Shown piece by piece: positions 20,497-27,558 of a stretch of DNA of 64,000 bases. A program made the translations under genes and the position numbers. This DNA comes from Alphaproteobacteria bacterium (lineage in GTDB: Bacteria; Pseudomonadota; Alphaproteobacteria; Rhodobacterales; Rhodobacteraceae), in NCBI GenBank assembly GCA_030427145.1, contig JAUHWT010000013.1, positions 62,001-126,000 of the forward strand, in the 5' to 3' direction. Under the pieces are notes generated by a model. The model was not told where the DNA came from. It ran no database searches and was given only the letters and a program-made list of their open reading frames with translations. The number at the start of each line of letters is the position of its first letter. Position 1 is the stretch's first letter.

Positions 20497-20525
20497 TTGA
20501 TCGAATCGACCATTTCGATTATGCT
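20497..20525 (+). promoter_or_regulatory. Candidate promoter with embedded operator, muramidase gene
   Basis: TTGATC (20497-20502) and TATGCT (20520-20525) are 17 bases apart. The spacer is almost exactly filled by the inverted repeat AATCGA-CCATT-TCGATT (20504-20520). Transcription would begin near 20532, leaving a leader of about 17 bases with a GGGAG site. A dyad in this position is typical of a repressor site. No LexA-like GAAC/GTTC pair or CtrA-type TTAA pair is seen. Confidence 0.45.
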
Positions 20526-20548
20526 TTGCAATTGTTCGGGAGAATTTC

Positions 20549-21391
20549 ATGATAAAAGTTCAGTATTTGCGGGGCTCGGATTTTCTGGCAGCTGCCCGTA
20601 AACTTGACGTTGATCCCAGTGTCGTTCGTGCCGTCGCCGAGGTTGAGGCGAGGGGCAGCGGATACATCAAGGGCACAAACCTTCCCTGTATTCTCTTTGA
20701 GGGACATCACTTTAGCAAATATACGGATCGGCGTTTCGACAGCGAGGCACCGCATCTTTCCTACCGTCGGTGGACCAAGGTTCACTACAAGGGCGGTCGC
20801 GGGGAGTATGACCGACTGGTCGAGGCCATCAACATCAACGATGACAATCCCGACCCTGCCCTTCTTTCCACTTCCTGGGGCATGTTTCAGATCATGGGGT
20901 TCAATCATGAACTCGCGGGCTTCCTGGATGTCCGGGATTTCGTGAATGCAATGGCCGACAATGAAGCCGAACATTTGATGGCTTTTGTGAATTTCATCAT
21001 TGGGACGGGTCTTGCCGATGAGTTGCGCAGCAGGGATTGGGCGCGTTTCGCGCGCGGTTACAACGGTCCCGCTTATGCAAAGAACAAATACGACGTCAAA
21101 ATGGCGGCTGCGTTTGCCAGGAAGCTGAAGGAACAGGAGGAGCAGCTGGCCGGCGGAGAGATTTCTCCGGAACGCGGTGATGCTGTGCTGCTTCAGGCTA
21201 CCCTGAATGCCGTACTCGGAGACGATTTGACCGAAAAACTGGTGGTTGATGGCTGGGTCGGTCCAAAGACGTTCAGTGCCATCCGCAAGTTTCAGAAGTT
21301 GAACGGTATGGAGCCGACGGGACTGATTAACAGGGATCTGTGCGAGGCTCTGGGAATATCTATGGGCGCGGTTGAGTTGGAGGAGGCATAA
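20549..21391 (+). CDS. N-acetylmuramidase (endolysin-like) with peptidoglycan-binding domain
   Basis: A 280-residue predicted peptidoglycan hydrolase. Residues about 10-190 match the phage-type N-acetylmuramidase family (DUF3380/Muramidase): VRAVAEVEARGSG holds the likely catalytic Glu, then ILFEGHHF, SWGMFQIMGFN and FARGYNGPAYAKNKYD. Residues about 210-270 form a PG_binding_1 repeat (LLQATLNAVLG, GWVGPKTFSAIRKFQ). There is no signal peptide, so release would need a holin or lysis. The following gene starts two bases after the stop and encodes a membrane protein, as in lysis cassettes. Flanks are sdh and ecm, with no phage structural gene nearby. A domesticated lysis or gene-transfer-agent role is inference. 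Confidence 0.85.
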   Translation: MIKVQYLRGSDFLAAARKLDVDPSVVRAVAEVEARGSGYIKGTNLPCILFEGHHFSKYTDRRFDSEAPHLSYRRWTKVHYKGGRGEYDRLVEAININDDNPDPALLSTSWGMFQIMGFNHELAGFLDVRDFVNAMADNEAEHLMAFVNFIIGTGLADELRSRDWARFARGYNGPAYAKNKYDVKMAAAFARKLKEQEEQLAGGEISPERGDAVLLQATLNAVLGDDLTEKLVVDGWVGPKTFSAIRKFQKLNGMEPTGLINRDLCEALGISMGAVELEEA

Positions 21392-21392
21392 A

Positions 21393-22157
21393 ATGGCTGT
21401 CAGTTTTCTGATCCCGACTGCGATCTCGCTTGCGGATGCTTTCTTTCCAATGCTGGCAACAAAACTGGGCGGCGAACGGGCCGGCGAGGTTGCCGATCAG
21501 GTTGTCGATGTTGCTACGCGTGTTGCAGGATTGCCGAAAGACGCGAGTGCAAAAGAGATTATCGCTTCTCTCGGTGATGATCCGGAAGCAATGGAGCAGG
21601 TCCGTTTTGAGTTCGCAATGCTCGATCAGCAGGAACATGCCCGGATCTTGGAAGACCGTGCCAGCGCCAGGAATTATCAGATGGCTGTCGGGGCCGAAGG
21701 GCGCCGCCGGGGGAACATCATGCTGATTTGTGTGGCAGCCGGTTTGGCTGCCTGTATCATTGCTGCAATTCGCATTGCACGGGTTGGCAATGAGGGCGAA
21801 TACACGACGGCCATGATCGCTCTGATCACAACTGTCGCGGGCGCGCTCCTCAAAATGCTGAGCGATGCCTTCGCATTTGAGTTTGGGAGTTCCCGTGGAT
21901 CAAAAGAGAAGGACGATCAGCTGTCCGCCTTCCGGGATGCGCTTGTGGATGTTGGGCGTGAGAACCGGAAAACCGCAGCGGGTCTGCTCGAAAACAAGCA
22001 GGCTCAGGCTATGGCGGCGCAGCCACTTATGATGCAGCCGGTTGTTACGCAGAATACTGAAGGGGTCACAAGCGGGGTTTCACAAACCCCCGGAGTATCA
22101 GCAACAAAGCCGGAGCGTCGGGATTTTGTTGCCGAACTGGTCGCGGGACGGGTCTGA
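21393..22157 (+). CDS. Holin-like membrane protein paired with the muramidase
   Basis: A 254-residue protein from the ATG at 21393, with GGAGG ending seven bases before it inside the muramidase gene. The N-terminus has a moderately hydrophobic helix (SFLIPTAISLADAFFPMLA), then an acidic helical region (about 30-105). Two strong membrane segments follow, around GNIMLICVAAGLAACIIAA and YTTAMIALITTVAGALL. The last 80 residues are charged, then Gln/Met/Thr-rich (KQAQAMAAQPLMMQP). I do not recognise a named family. Two close membrane helices next to an endolysin suggest a class II-like holin, but it is longer than most, so a sensor or scaffold is possible. Confidence 0.7.
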   Translation: MAVSFLIPTAISLADAFFPMLATKLGGERAGEVADQVVDVATRVAGLPKDASAKEIIASLGDDPEAMEQVRFEFAMLDQQEHARILEDRASARNYQMAVGAEGRRRGNIMLICVAAGLAACIIAAIRIARVGNEGEYTTAMIALITTVAGALLKMLSDAFAFEFGSSRGSKEKDDQLSAFRDALVDVGRENRKTAAGLLENKQAQAMAAQPLMMQPVVTQNTEGVTSGVSQTPGVSATKPERRDFVAELVAGRV

Positions 22158-22166
22158 CGGCCCGTC
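22147..22166. terminator. Hairpin between convergent holin-like gene and ecm
   Basis: GACGGG (22147-22152) pairs with CCCGTC (22161-22166) around an 8-base loop, spanning the stop of the holin-like gene and ending four bases before the ecm stop. The gap between these convergent genes is only 12 bases. Weak, without a T-run. Confidence 0.3.
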
Positions 22167-22169
22167 GCG

Positions 22170-24143
22170 TTACGCGGCGCTTTCCGAACGCCGTCGGGGA
22201 TCGACATGTTTAATGATGTCGAACATGATGTCGTTTAGATCGAAATCTTTTGGCGTGTAGACCGCCGCGATACCACTCTCCCGAAGTTTTTTGGCGTCTT
22301 CCTCCGGGATGATGCCACCCACAATGAGGGGGACGTCCTCCAGGCCCGTTTCTTTCATTCGCTCCTGAATTTCCGTTACAAGAGAGAGATGTGATCCCGA
22401 CAGGATGGACAGCCCGATGACGTGGACCGAGTTTTCCAGCGCCGCGTCCACGATCTGCCCAGGAGTGAGGCGAATACCGTCATAGTGAACTTCCATTCCC
22501 GCATCACGCGCGCGGACCGCGATCTGTTCGGCGCCGTTTGAATGTCCATCAAGGCCAGGTTTGCCGACAAGAAAGCGCAGCCGGGCGCCGAGGGCGTTGC
22601 TGACCGCATCGACCGCTTCGCGCACCTCACCGAGGTTGGCAGCCTGGGCGTTGGACGAACGGCCAACACCGGTTGGGGCCCGGTACTCACCAAAGACGCC
22701 GCGCATCGCCTCACCCCATTCTCCGGTGGTTGCACCTGCTTTGGCTGCTGCTATTGAGGCGGGCATGATGTTCTTCTTCAGTTTGGCAGCATTACGCAGT
22801 TCTGCCAGCGCCACATCGACGGCCGCCTGATCCCGCGTTTCGCGCCATTCCTGAAGGCTTGCGATCTGTTCCGCCTCAAGCGCGGGGTCGACCACCACAA
22901 TTGCCCGGTCCCCGGACATAAGCGGGGAGGTTTGGCCCTCCTGGAAGCGGTTCACGCCCACCACTGTCGTTTCGCCGGTTTCCATTTTGGCTAAACGAAT
23001 GCTGTTGGACGACACGAGGGCAGACTTCATGTGTTCGATTGCCGCGACGGCACCGCCCATGGCATCGATGTTCTTAAGCTCCTCGCGCGCGGCGTCGCAG
23101 AGGGATTTGACCTTGTCGTCCACGGCAGGGTTGCCGTCGAAAAGATCTTCATATTCAAGAAGGTCAGTCTCGTACGCCATGATCTGCTGCATCCTTAGCG
23201 ACCACTGCTGATCCCAAGGCCGGGGCAGGCCGATGGCCTCGTTCCAGGCGGGTAGCTGCACGGCACGGGCGCGGGCTTTTTTGGAGAGAACCACAGCCAG
23301 CATTTCGATCAGGATGCGATAGACGTTGTTTTCCGGCTGCTGTTCGGTGAGACCAAGGGAGTTGACCTGAACACCGTAACGGAACCGGCGGAGTTTCGGG
23401 TCCTCAATCCCATAGCGTTCGCGGCAGATTTCGTCCCAGAGCTCCACAAAGGCGCGCATCTTGCACATTTCGGTTACGAAGCGGATCCCGGCATTCACGA
23501 AGAATGAGATGCGGGAAACCATCTTTGGGAAGTCTTCGGGCGCAACCTGGGTGCGTACCTGGTCCAGAACGGCCGTGGCCGTCGCGAGGGCGAACGCCAG
23601 TTCCTGTTCCGGTGTCGCTCCGGCTTCCTGAAGGTGATAGGAGCAGACGTTCATCGGGTTCCATTTCGGCATGTTGCCGAGACAGTACTCGGCAATATTG
23701 CCGATCAGCCGCAGGGACGGCTCCGGTGGGAAGACATACGTGCCGCGCGAAAGATACTCCTTAATAATATCGTTCTGAACGGTACCCTGGAGTTTGGTCG
23801 TATCCGCACCCTGTTCCTCAGCCACCGCTACATAGAGTGCGAGGAGCCATGCGGCCGTGGCGTTGATTGTCATCGAGGTGTTCATCTCCTCGAGCGGGAT
23901 TCGGTCGAACAGGGCACGCATGTCGCCAATATGGCAAATGGGAACCCCAACTTTGCCGACCTCTCCGCGTGCGAGGATATGGTCGCTGTCGTATCCCGTT
24001 TGTGTTGGGAGGTCGAAGGCCACGGAAAGGCCGGTCTGACCCTTGGCGAGATTTGAGCGATAAAGTTCGTTGGATTTGGCTGCCGTGGAATGACCGGCGT
24101 ATGTTCTGAACAGCCAGGGTTTGTCTCTTTCGGGTGCGCTCAT
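22170..24143 (-). CDS. ecm: Ethylmalonyl-CoA mutase (MeaA-type, B12-dependent)
   Basis: Rearranges (2R)-ethylmalonyl-CoA to (2S)-methylsuccinyl-CoA in the ethylmalonyl-CoA pathway. The protein is 657 residues from the ATG at 24143. The N-terminal mutase barrel begins RDKPWLFRTYAGHSTAAKSN, with SVAFDLPTQTGYDSDH. The C-terminal cobalamin domain has the B12 lower-ligand motif DGHSNG in GKPGLDGHSNGAEQIA, and later GLSILSGSH and VGGIIPEEDAKKL. It is a single-chain enzyme of MeaA length, shorter than methylmalonyl-CoA mutase large subunits. The frame is open to 24212 from TTG, but that part overlaps a candidate operator. It diverges from ccr. Confidence 0.95.
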   Translation of the reverse strand: MSAPERDKPWLFRTYAGHSTAAKSNELYRSNLAKGQTGLSVAFDLPTQTGYDSDHILARGEVGKVGVPICHIGDMRALFDRIPLEEMNTSMTINATAAWLLALYVAVAEEQGADTTKLQGTVQNDIIKEYLSRGTYVFPPEPSLRLIGNIAEYCLGNMPKWNPMNVCSYHLQEAGATPEQELAFALATATAVLDQVRTQVAPEDFPKMVSRISFFVNAGIRFVTEMCKMRAFVELWDEICRERYGIEDPKLRRFRYGVQVNSLGLTEQQPENNVYRILIEMLAVVLSKKARARAVQLPAWNEAIGLPRPWDQQWSLRMQQIMAYETDLLEYEDLFDGNPAVDDKVKSLCDAAREELKNIDAMGGAVAAIEHMKSALVSSNSIRLAKMETGETTVVGVNRFQEGQTSPLMSGDRAIVVVDPALEAEQIASLQEWRETRDQAAVDVALAELRNAAKLKKNIMPASIAAAKAGATTGEWGEAMRGVFGEYRAPTGVGRSSNAQAANLGEVREAVDAVSNALGARLRFLVGKPGLDGHSNGAEQIAVRARDAGMEVHYDGIRLTPGQIVDAALENSVHVIGLSILSGSHLSLVTEIQERMKETGLEDVPLIVGGIIPEEDAKKLRESGIAAVYTPKDFDLNDIMFDIIKHVDPRRRSESAA

Positions 24144-24195
24144 GGGTTTTCCGTCACTTCGAATCACATTTCTCGCTATCCATTGAGTATAGTCT

Positions 24196-24213
24196 TTTGC
24201 GCTGCGGCGCAAA
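24196..24213. promoter_or_regulatory. Perfect inverted repeat in the ecm-ccr control region
   Basis: TTTGCGC (24196-24202) and GCGCAAA (24207-24213) form a perfect 7-bp dyad with a 4-base centre, 53-70 bases upstream of the ecm start. TTTGC/GCAAA half-sites resemble those reported for short-chain acyl-CoA regulators (ScfR family: RamB, PccR) that control this pathway in relatives; that link is recalled and not verified. Confidence 0.5.
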
Positions 24214-24262
24214 TAGGCGAAACAAAATTTCGTTTACCAATTCAATTTTTTTGTAAGATTTC

Positions 24263-24280
24263 TTCCGCAATGCGGCGGAA
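24263..24280. promoter_or_regulatory. Second inverted repeat in the ecm-ccr control region
   Basis: TTCCGC (24263-24268) and GCGGAA (24275-24280) form a 6-bp dyad with a 6-base centre, about mid-way between the divergent starts. A related sequence, AAATT-GCGA-AATTT (24351-24364), lies closer to ccr. The TTCCGC/GCGGAA arms differ from the 24196 site, so two regulators or a degenerate single motif are possible. Confidence 0.4.
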
Positions 24281-24402
24281 ATGGCCCCTAATGCGGGTTG
24301 CGTCCTGCCATATTTGCTGTAAATGATGATATCAGACGATTTTCGTAATAAAATTGCGAAATTTGACGCCAGACTGAACTCTTATGATAAGGAAAACCGC
24401 AA

Positions 24403-25701
24403 GTGGCACCTCTCGACGCACCTGACATAACGCCCAACCATGATGCGCCGCAAAAGGACTTGTACGAGGTTGGAGAAATCCCTCCGCTGGGCCACGTGCC
24501 GAAGCAGATGTACGCATGGACCATCCGCCGTGAACGCCACGGTGAACCCGATGAATCCTTTAAGGTTGAGGTCGTTGACACTCCGGTTTTGGACAGTCAC
24601 GAGGTTCTGGTTCTCGTGATGGCTGCCGGGGTAAACTATAACGGGATCTGGGCCGGGCTCGGCATTCCAATCAGTCCCTTTGACGTTCACAAGGCTGATT
24701 ATCATATTGCGGGGTCGGATGCGTCCGGCATCGTTTGGGCCGTCGGTGACAAGGTTACACGCTGGAAGGTGGGCGACGAGGTTGTCATCCACTGCAACCA
24801 GGATGACGGTGATGACGAGGAATGTAACGGTGGCGATCCGATGTATTCATCGAGCCAGCGCATCTGGGGCTATGAGACGCCTGACGGGTCCTTTGCCCAG
24901 TTCACCAATGTTCAGGCTCAGCAGCTTATGCCGCGTCCCCGCCATCTGACGTGGGAAGAGAGCGCCTGTTACACGCTGACGCTGGCCACGGCTTACCGGA
25001 TGCTGTTCGGCCACCATCCGCACGAACTGAAGCCTGGGCAGAATGTTCTGGTCTGGGGGGCATCCGGTGGTCTGGGTTCGTTTGCGATTCAGCTGATCAA
25101 TACGGCTGGCGGTAATGCGATTGGCGTTATCTCGGAAGAGGACAAGCGTGAGTTTGTCATGGGGCTGGGCGCCAAAGGCGTCATCAACCGTAAGGACTTC
25201 AACTGTTGGGGGCAGCTGCCGACCGTCAACTCTCCGGAATACAAGGAATGGTTTGCAGAGGTTCGAAAGTTCGGTAAGGCGATCTGGGACATCACCGGCA
25301 AGGGTGTAAATGTCGACATGGTTTTCGAGCATCCTGGTGAGGCGACGTTCCCCGTATCCACCTTCGTTTGCAAGCGGGGCGGTATGGTCGTGATCTGTGC
25401 CGGCACGACCGGGTACAATCTCACCATGGATGCGCGTTACGTTTGGATGAACCAGAAGCGCATCCAGGGCAGCCACTTTGCGCATCTGAAGCAGGCAAGT
25501 TCCGCAAATCAACTAATGATAGAAAGAAGGCTTGACCCTTGTATGTCTGAAGTGCTTCCGTGGGCGGAGATTCCGGATGGCCATGTGAAAATGCGGAAAA
25601 ACCTGCACAAGCCAGGAAACATGGCCGTTCTCGTGAGTGCACCCGTTACGGGTCTGCGGACTTTCGAGGACACGGTTGAGGCCAGCAAAGGGCGCGTTTG
25701 A
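24403..25701 (+). CDS. ccr: Crotonyl-CoA carboxylase/reductase
   Basis: NADPH-dependent enzyme that reductively carboxylates crotonyl-CoA to ethylmalonyl-CoA, the signature step of the ethylmalonyl-CoA pathway. The 432-residue protein is of the MDR superfamily. It has the catalytic region VMAAGVNYNGIWAGLG, the family insert HCNQDDGDDEECNGGDPM, the nucleotide motif WGASGGLGSFAIQL, and GAKGVINRKDFNCWGQLP. RIQGSHFAHLKQAS near the C-terminus is also diagnostic. The start is GTG at 24403 with a GGAAAA site. It diverges from ecm, and a GC-rich hairpin lies 84 bases after the stop. Confidence 0.97.
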   Translation: MAPLDAPDITPNHDAPQKDLYEVGEIPPLGHVPKQMYAWTIRRERHGEPDESFKVEVVDTPVLDSHEVLVLVMAAGVNYNGIWAGLGIPISPFDVHKADYHIAGSDASGIVWAVGDKVTRWKVGDEVVIHCNQDDGDDEECNGGDPMYSSSQRIWGYETPDGSFAQFTNVQAQQLMPRPRHLTWEESACYTLTLATAYRMLFGHHPHELKPGQNVLVWGASGGLGSFAIQLINTAGGNAIGVISEEDKREFVMGLGAKGVINRKDFNCWGQLPTVNSPEYKEWFAEVRKFGKAIWDITGKGVNVDMVFEHPGEATFPVSTFVCKRGGMVVICAGTTGYNLTMDARYVWMNQKRIQGSHFAHLKQASSANQLMIERRLDPCMSEVLPWAEIPDGHVKMRKNLHKPGNMAVLVSAPVTGLRTFEDTVEASKGRV

Positions 25702-25785
25702 GACTGATTCGTAAACGCGTAAAATTGTTCCGGTCCGGCTCCCCGCGCGCTGAAATCCAACAATTTCAATTGCTTGAAAATTCGC

Positions 25786-25807
25786 GTCCCCCCATTTCTG
25801 GGGGGAC
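25786..25807 (+). terminator. GC-rich stem-loop downstream of ccr
   Basis: GTCCCCCC (25786-25793) pairs perfectly with GGGGGGAC (25800-25807) around the 6-base loop ATTTCT. It lies 84 bases after ccr and 79 bases before the small gene of the quorum-sensing unit. No T-run follows, so it is either a Rho-assisted end or a structural element of the leader of the next transcript. Confidence 0.5.
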
Positions 25808-25886
25808 ATAAATAGCGAATATCGGCGCGCGAACCTTAATGGTACAAACAATTCAATGAAATTTAGCTCATTGCTGAGGTGCCAAC

Positions 25887-26099
25887 ATGAAAGCTTATTG
25901 GGTCATTGATATTCTCAAGGATATCAGGCAGTTTTCCGAAAAGAATGGAATGGTTGAGCTTGCGGAACAGCTCGATGACGCTATTTTCGTCGCAGCACGT
26001 GAAATAGGCTTGAAGATGGCTGAAACGGAAACAGTTACGAGTGCCTCAGGACATACTGGAAGACCTACTGGAACGTTTGCAGATCACGAAGTCCATTGA
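25887..26099 (+). CDS. Small protein upstream of luxR
   Basis: A 70-residue soluble protein beginning MKAYWVIDILKDIRQFSEKNG, followed by an amphipathic helix (MVELAEQLDDAIFVAAREIGLKMAE) and a Gly/Thr-rich tail. From memory, short proteins with a similar start lie beside luxR/luxI genes in other Rhodobacterales, but I cannot check this. It has a weak GAGG ribosome site seven bases before its ATG. Its last 59 bases overlap luxR in another frame, so translation is probably coupled. A role in modulating LuxR is only a guess from position. Confidence 0.68.
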   Translation: MKAYWVIDILKDIRQFSEKNGMVELAEQLDDAIFVAAREIGLKMAETETVTSASGHTGRPTGTFADHEVH

Positions 26100-26778
26100 G
26101 GAACTTCAGGTCTGGACCCACGAGTTACGCGATTACTTCGACGTAGCCCATGTAGTATACCACACTGTTAACCGTGAAGGCGAACACGTCGGAGCGTTCA
26201 CATATGGGCTTGAGTGGGCCCGGCGGTATGTGGAGAAGGAATACGTCAAAATCGACCCGGTGGTGATAGGTGCCGCACGCCGCTTCACCCCGATGGACTG
26301 GAAGTCACTCGACTGGTCCAATCCAAAAGCCCGGGCCTTCGCCAAGGATGCGGCGAAGGCGGGGATCGGCAACCAGGGATGGTCGGTTCCGATATTTGGC
26401 CCCAATGGTGAATTCGCCCTCTTCGCCCTGAATGACAATGCGTCAGATGACGAGTGGAACGAATTCACACAAAGCAGGGGCAAGGACATTCTGGTTGTTT
26501 CCCACCTCGTACATCAGCAGGCCATGCGGATCATCAACGAGGAGACAGTCGGATCGCCGCTTGATCTTTCACCAAGGGAAAAGGATGCCCTGACCCAGCT
26601 CAGCCTCGGACAAAGTCGCGCGGCGGTCGCCAATGAGCTGAATATTTCGGAGAATACGCTGCGGGCCTATATCGACTCCGCCAGACACAAACTCGGGGCG
26701 GCCAACGTCACCCATGCAGTAGCTTTGGCAACCGCACGGGGTATCATCGGTCGACAGAAAGAGTTTCCGAAGTATTAA
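26041..26778 (+). CDS. luxR: LuxR family autoinducer-binding transcriptional regulator
   Basis: A 245-residue acyl-homoserine-lactone receptor. The N-terminal autoinducer domain (about 5-165) shows the conserved pocket pattern YGLEWARRYVEKEYVKIDPVV, the DWKSLDW tryptophans and GWSVPIFGPNGEFALFAL. The C-terminal GerE helix-turn-helix spans about 175-240 (LSPREKDALTQLSLGQS, AVANELNISENTLRAYIDSARHKL). The start is GTG at 26041, inside the preceding small gene; no later start keeps the ligand domain intact. It sits 79 bases before luxI. Target genes are unknown; the neighbouring luxI is the obvious first candidate. Confidence 0.93.
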   Translation: MPQDILEDLLERLQITKSIEELQVWTHELRDYFDVAHVVYHTVNREGEHVGAFTYGLEWARRYVEKEYVKIDPVVIGAARRFTPMDWKSLDWSNPKARAFAKDAAKAGIGNQGWSVPIFGPNGEFALFALNDNASDDEWNEFTQSRGKDILVVSHLVHQQAMRIINEETVGSPLDLSPREKDALTQLSLGQSRAAVANELNISENTLRAYIDSARHKLGAANVTHAVALATARGIIGRQKEFPKY

Positions 26779-26795
26779 GCCAGCGCACGGTAGCT

Positions 26796-26817
26796 TTCAA
26801 TTTTGTTAAAATTTGAA
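26796..26817 (+). promoter_or_regulatory. A/T-rich dyad with -10-like element before luxI
   Basis: TTCAATTTT pairs with AAAATTTGAA across GTT with a single bulged base. It contains TAAAAT (26807-26812), five of six matches to a -10 box, with only a poor -35 17 bases upstream. A weak -35 fits activator-dependent transcription. No clear 20-bp lux box is visible. Confidence 0.35.
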
Positions 26818-26828
26818 GGTCATTTATT

Positions 26829-26852
26829 GCTCCAGTCAAAGAACACTGGAGC
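26829..26852 (+). promoter_or_regulatory. Stem-loop burying the luxI ribosome-binding site
   Basis: GCTCCAGT (26829-26836) and ACTGGAGC (26845-26852) form a perfect 8-bp stem with an 8-base loop. The right arm contains the GGAG ribosome site (26848-26851), which ends six bases before the luxI ATG. In mRNA this would hide the site. It could equally be a DNA operator, since it lies just downstream of the predicted transcription start. Confidence 0.55.
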
Positions 26853-26857
26853 ACAAC

Positions 26858-27496
26858 ATGATCCACTATATTTACGCTGATCAACTTGAAAACTTCCCGG
26901 TACTTGCTGACTCCATGTTCAAGGATCGTGCTTACCAGTTTAAGGATCGCCACAACTGGGATGTTACCGTAAATGAAAACGGTCACGAAATCGATCAGTA
27001 CGATGCGATGAACCCGCTTTACGTCATTTGGCAGAATGAAGACGGCACGCATGGTGGATCTATTCGTATTATGCCGACCGTTGGTCAGATCATGACCAAT
27101 GACTATTTCTCCCACCTGACGGATGGTGTTAAAATATCGAGCCCGGTGATCTGGGAATGCACGCGCTTCTGCCTCGCTCCGGGGGCGGGCCCCAATGTAG
27201 CAGCTGCCCTGTTGGCCGCGGGATTGGAACTGGGCATCCGTTTTGGCCTCGATCAGGCGATCGGTGTTATCTACACCCGGACACACGCCATCTACCGCCG
27301 GATTGGTTGGGTTCCGGAAATCATCGGAACGGATGGTGATGACCGCGAAGCCATCAGCATCGGCGTCTGGGACATCAGCACCGAGGCCCGCGACGAACTC
27401 TGCCGTAAATCCGGAATTTCCGCTGACGACATGGCTTACTGGTTCGATGCGAGCTTTAACGCAAATTTTAATGATGAGAGTTTGGCGGCGGCCTGA
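26858..27496 (+). CDS. luxI: Acyl-homoserine-lactone synthase
   Basis: Makes an N-acyl-homoserine lactone signal from SAM and acyl-ACP. The 212-residue protein has the LuxI fixed residues: FKDRHNWDV (conserved Arg, Phe and Trp), EIDQYD, GSIRIMPT and IWECTRFCL (Glu and Arg of the E-x-x-R pair). The chosen ATG at 26858 fits the family start (MIHYIYADQLENFP); the frame is open back to 26813 through the hairpin. Acyl chain length cannot be read from sequence. It is 79 bases after luxR, in the same direction, and followed after 62 bases by a helicase gene. Confidence 0.95.
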   Translation: MIHYIYADQLENFPVLADSMFKDRAYQFKDRHNWDVTVNENGHEIDQYDAMNPLYVIWQNEDGTHGGSIRIMPTVGQIMTNDYFSHLTDGVKISSPVIWECTRFCLAPGAGPNVAAALLAAGLELGIRFGLDQAIGVIYTRTHAIYRRIGWVPEIIGTDGDDREAISIGVWDISTEARDELCRKSGISADDMAYWFDASFNANFNDESLAAA

Positions 27497-27558
27497 GGCT
27501 GGTCATGTTCGGAGCCTGTTGGTAACAGGGTCAGGTTGAACAGGCGCGGGCGAAACGA

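Noticed and set aside
20419-20548. CtrA or LexA control site before the muramidase gene
   Set aside because: Only a single TTAA and no second half at the right spacing; no GAAC/GTTC pair.
26760-26857. Classical 20-bp lux box before luxI
   Set aside because: No ACCTGT/ACAGGT-type dyad could be found; the two dyads present (26796 and 26829) do not match that consensus.
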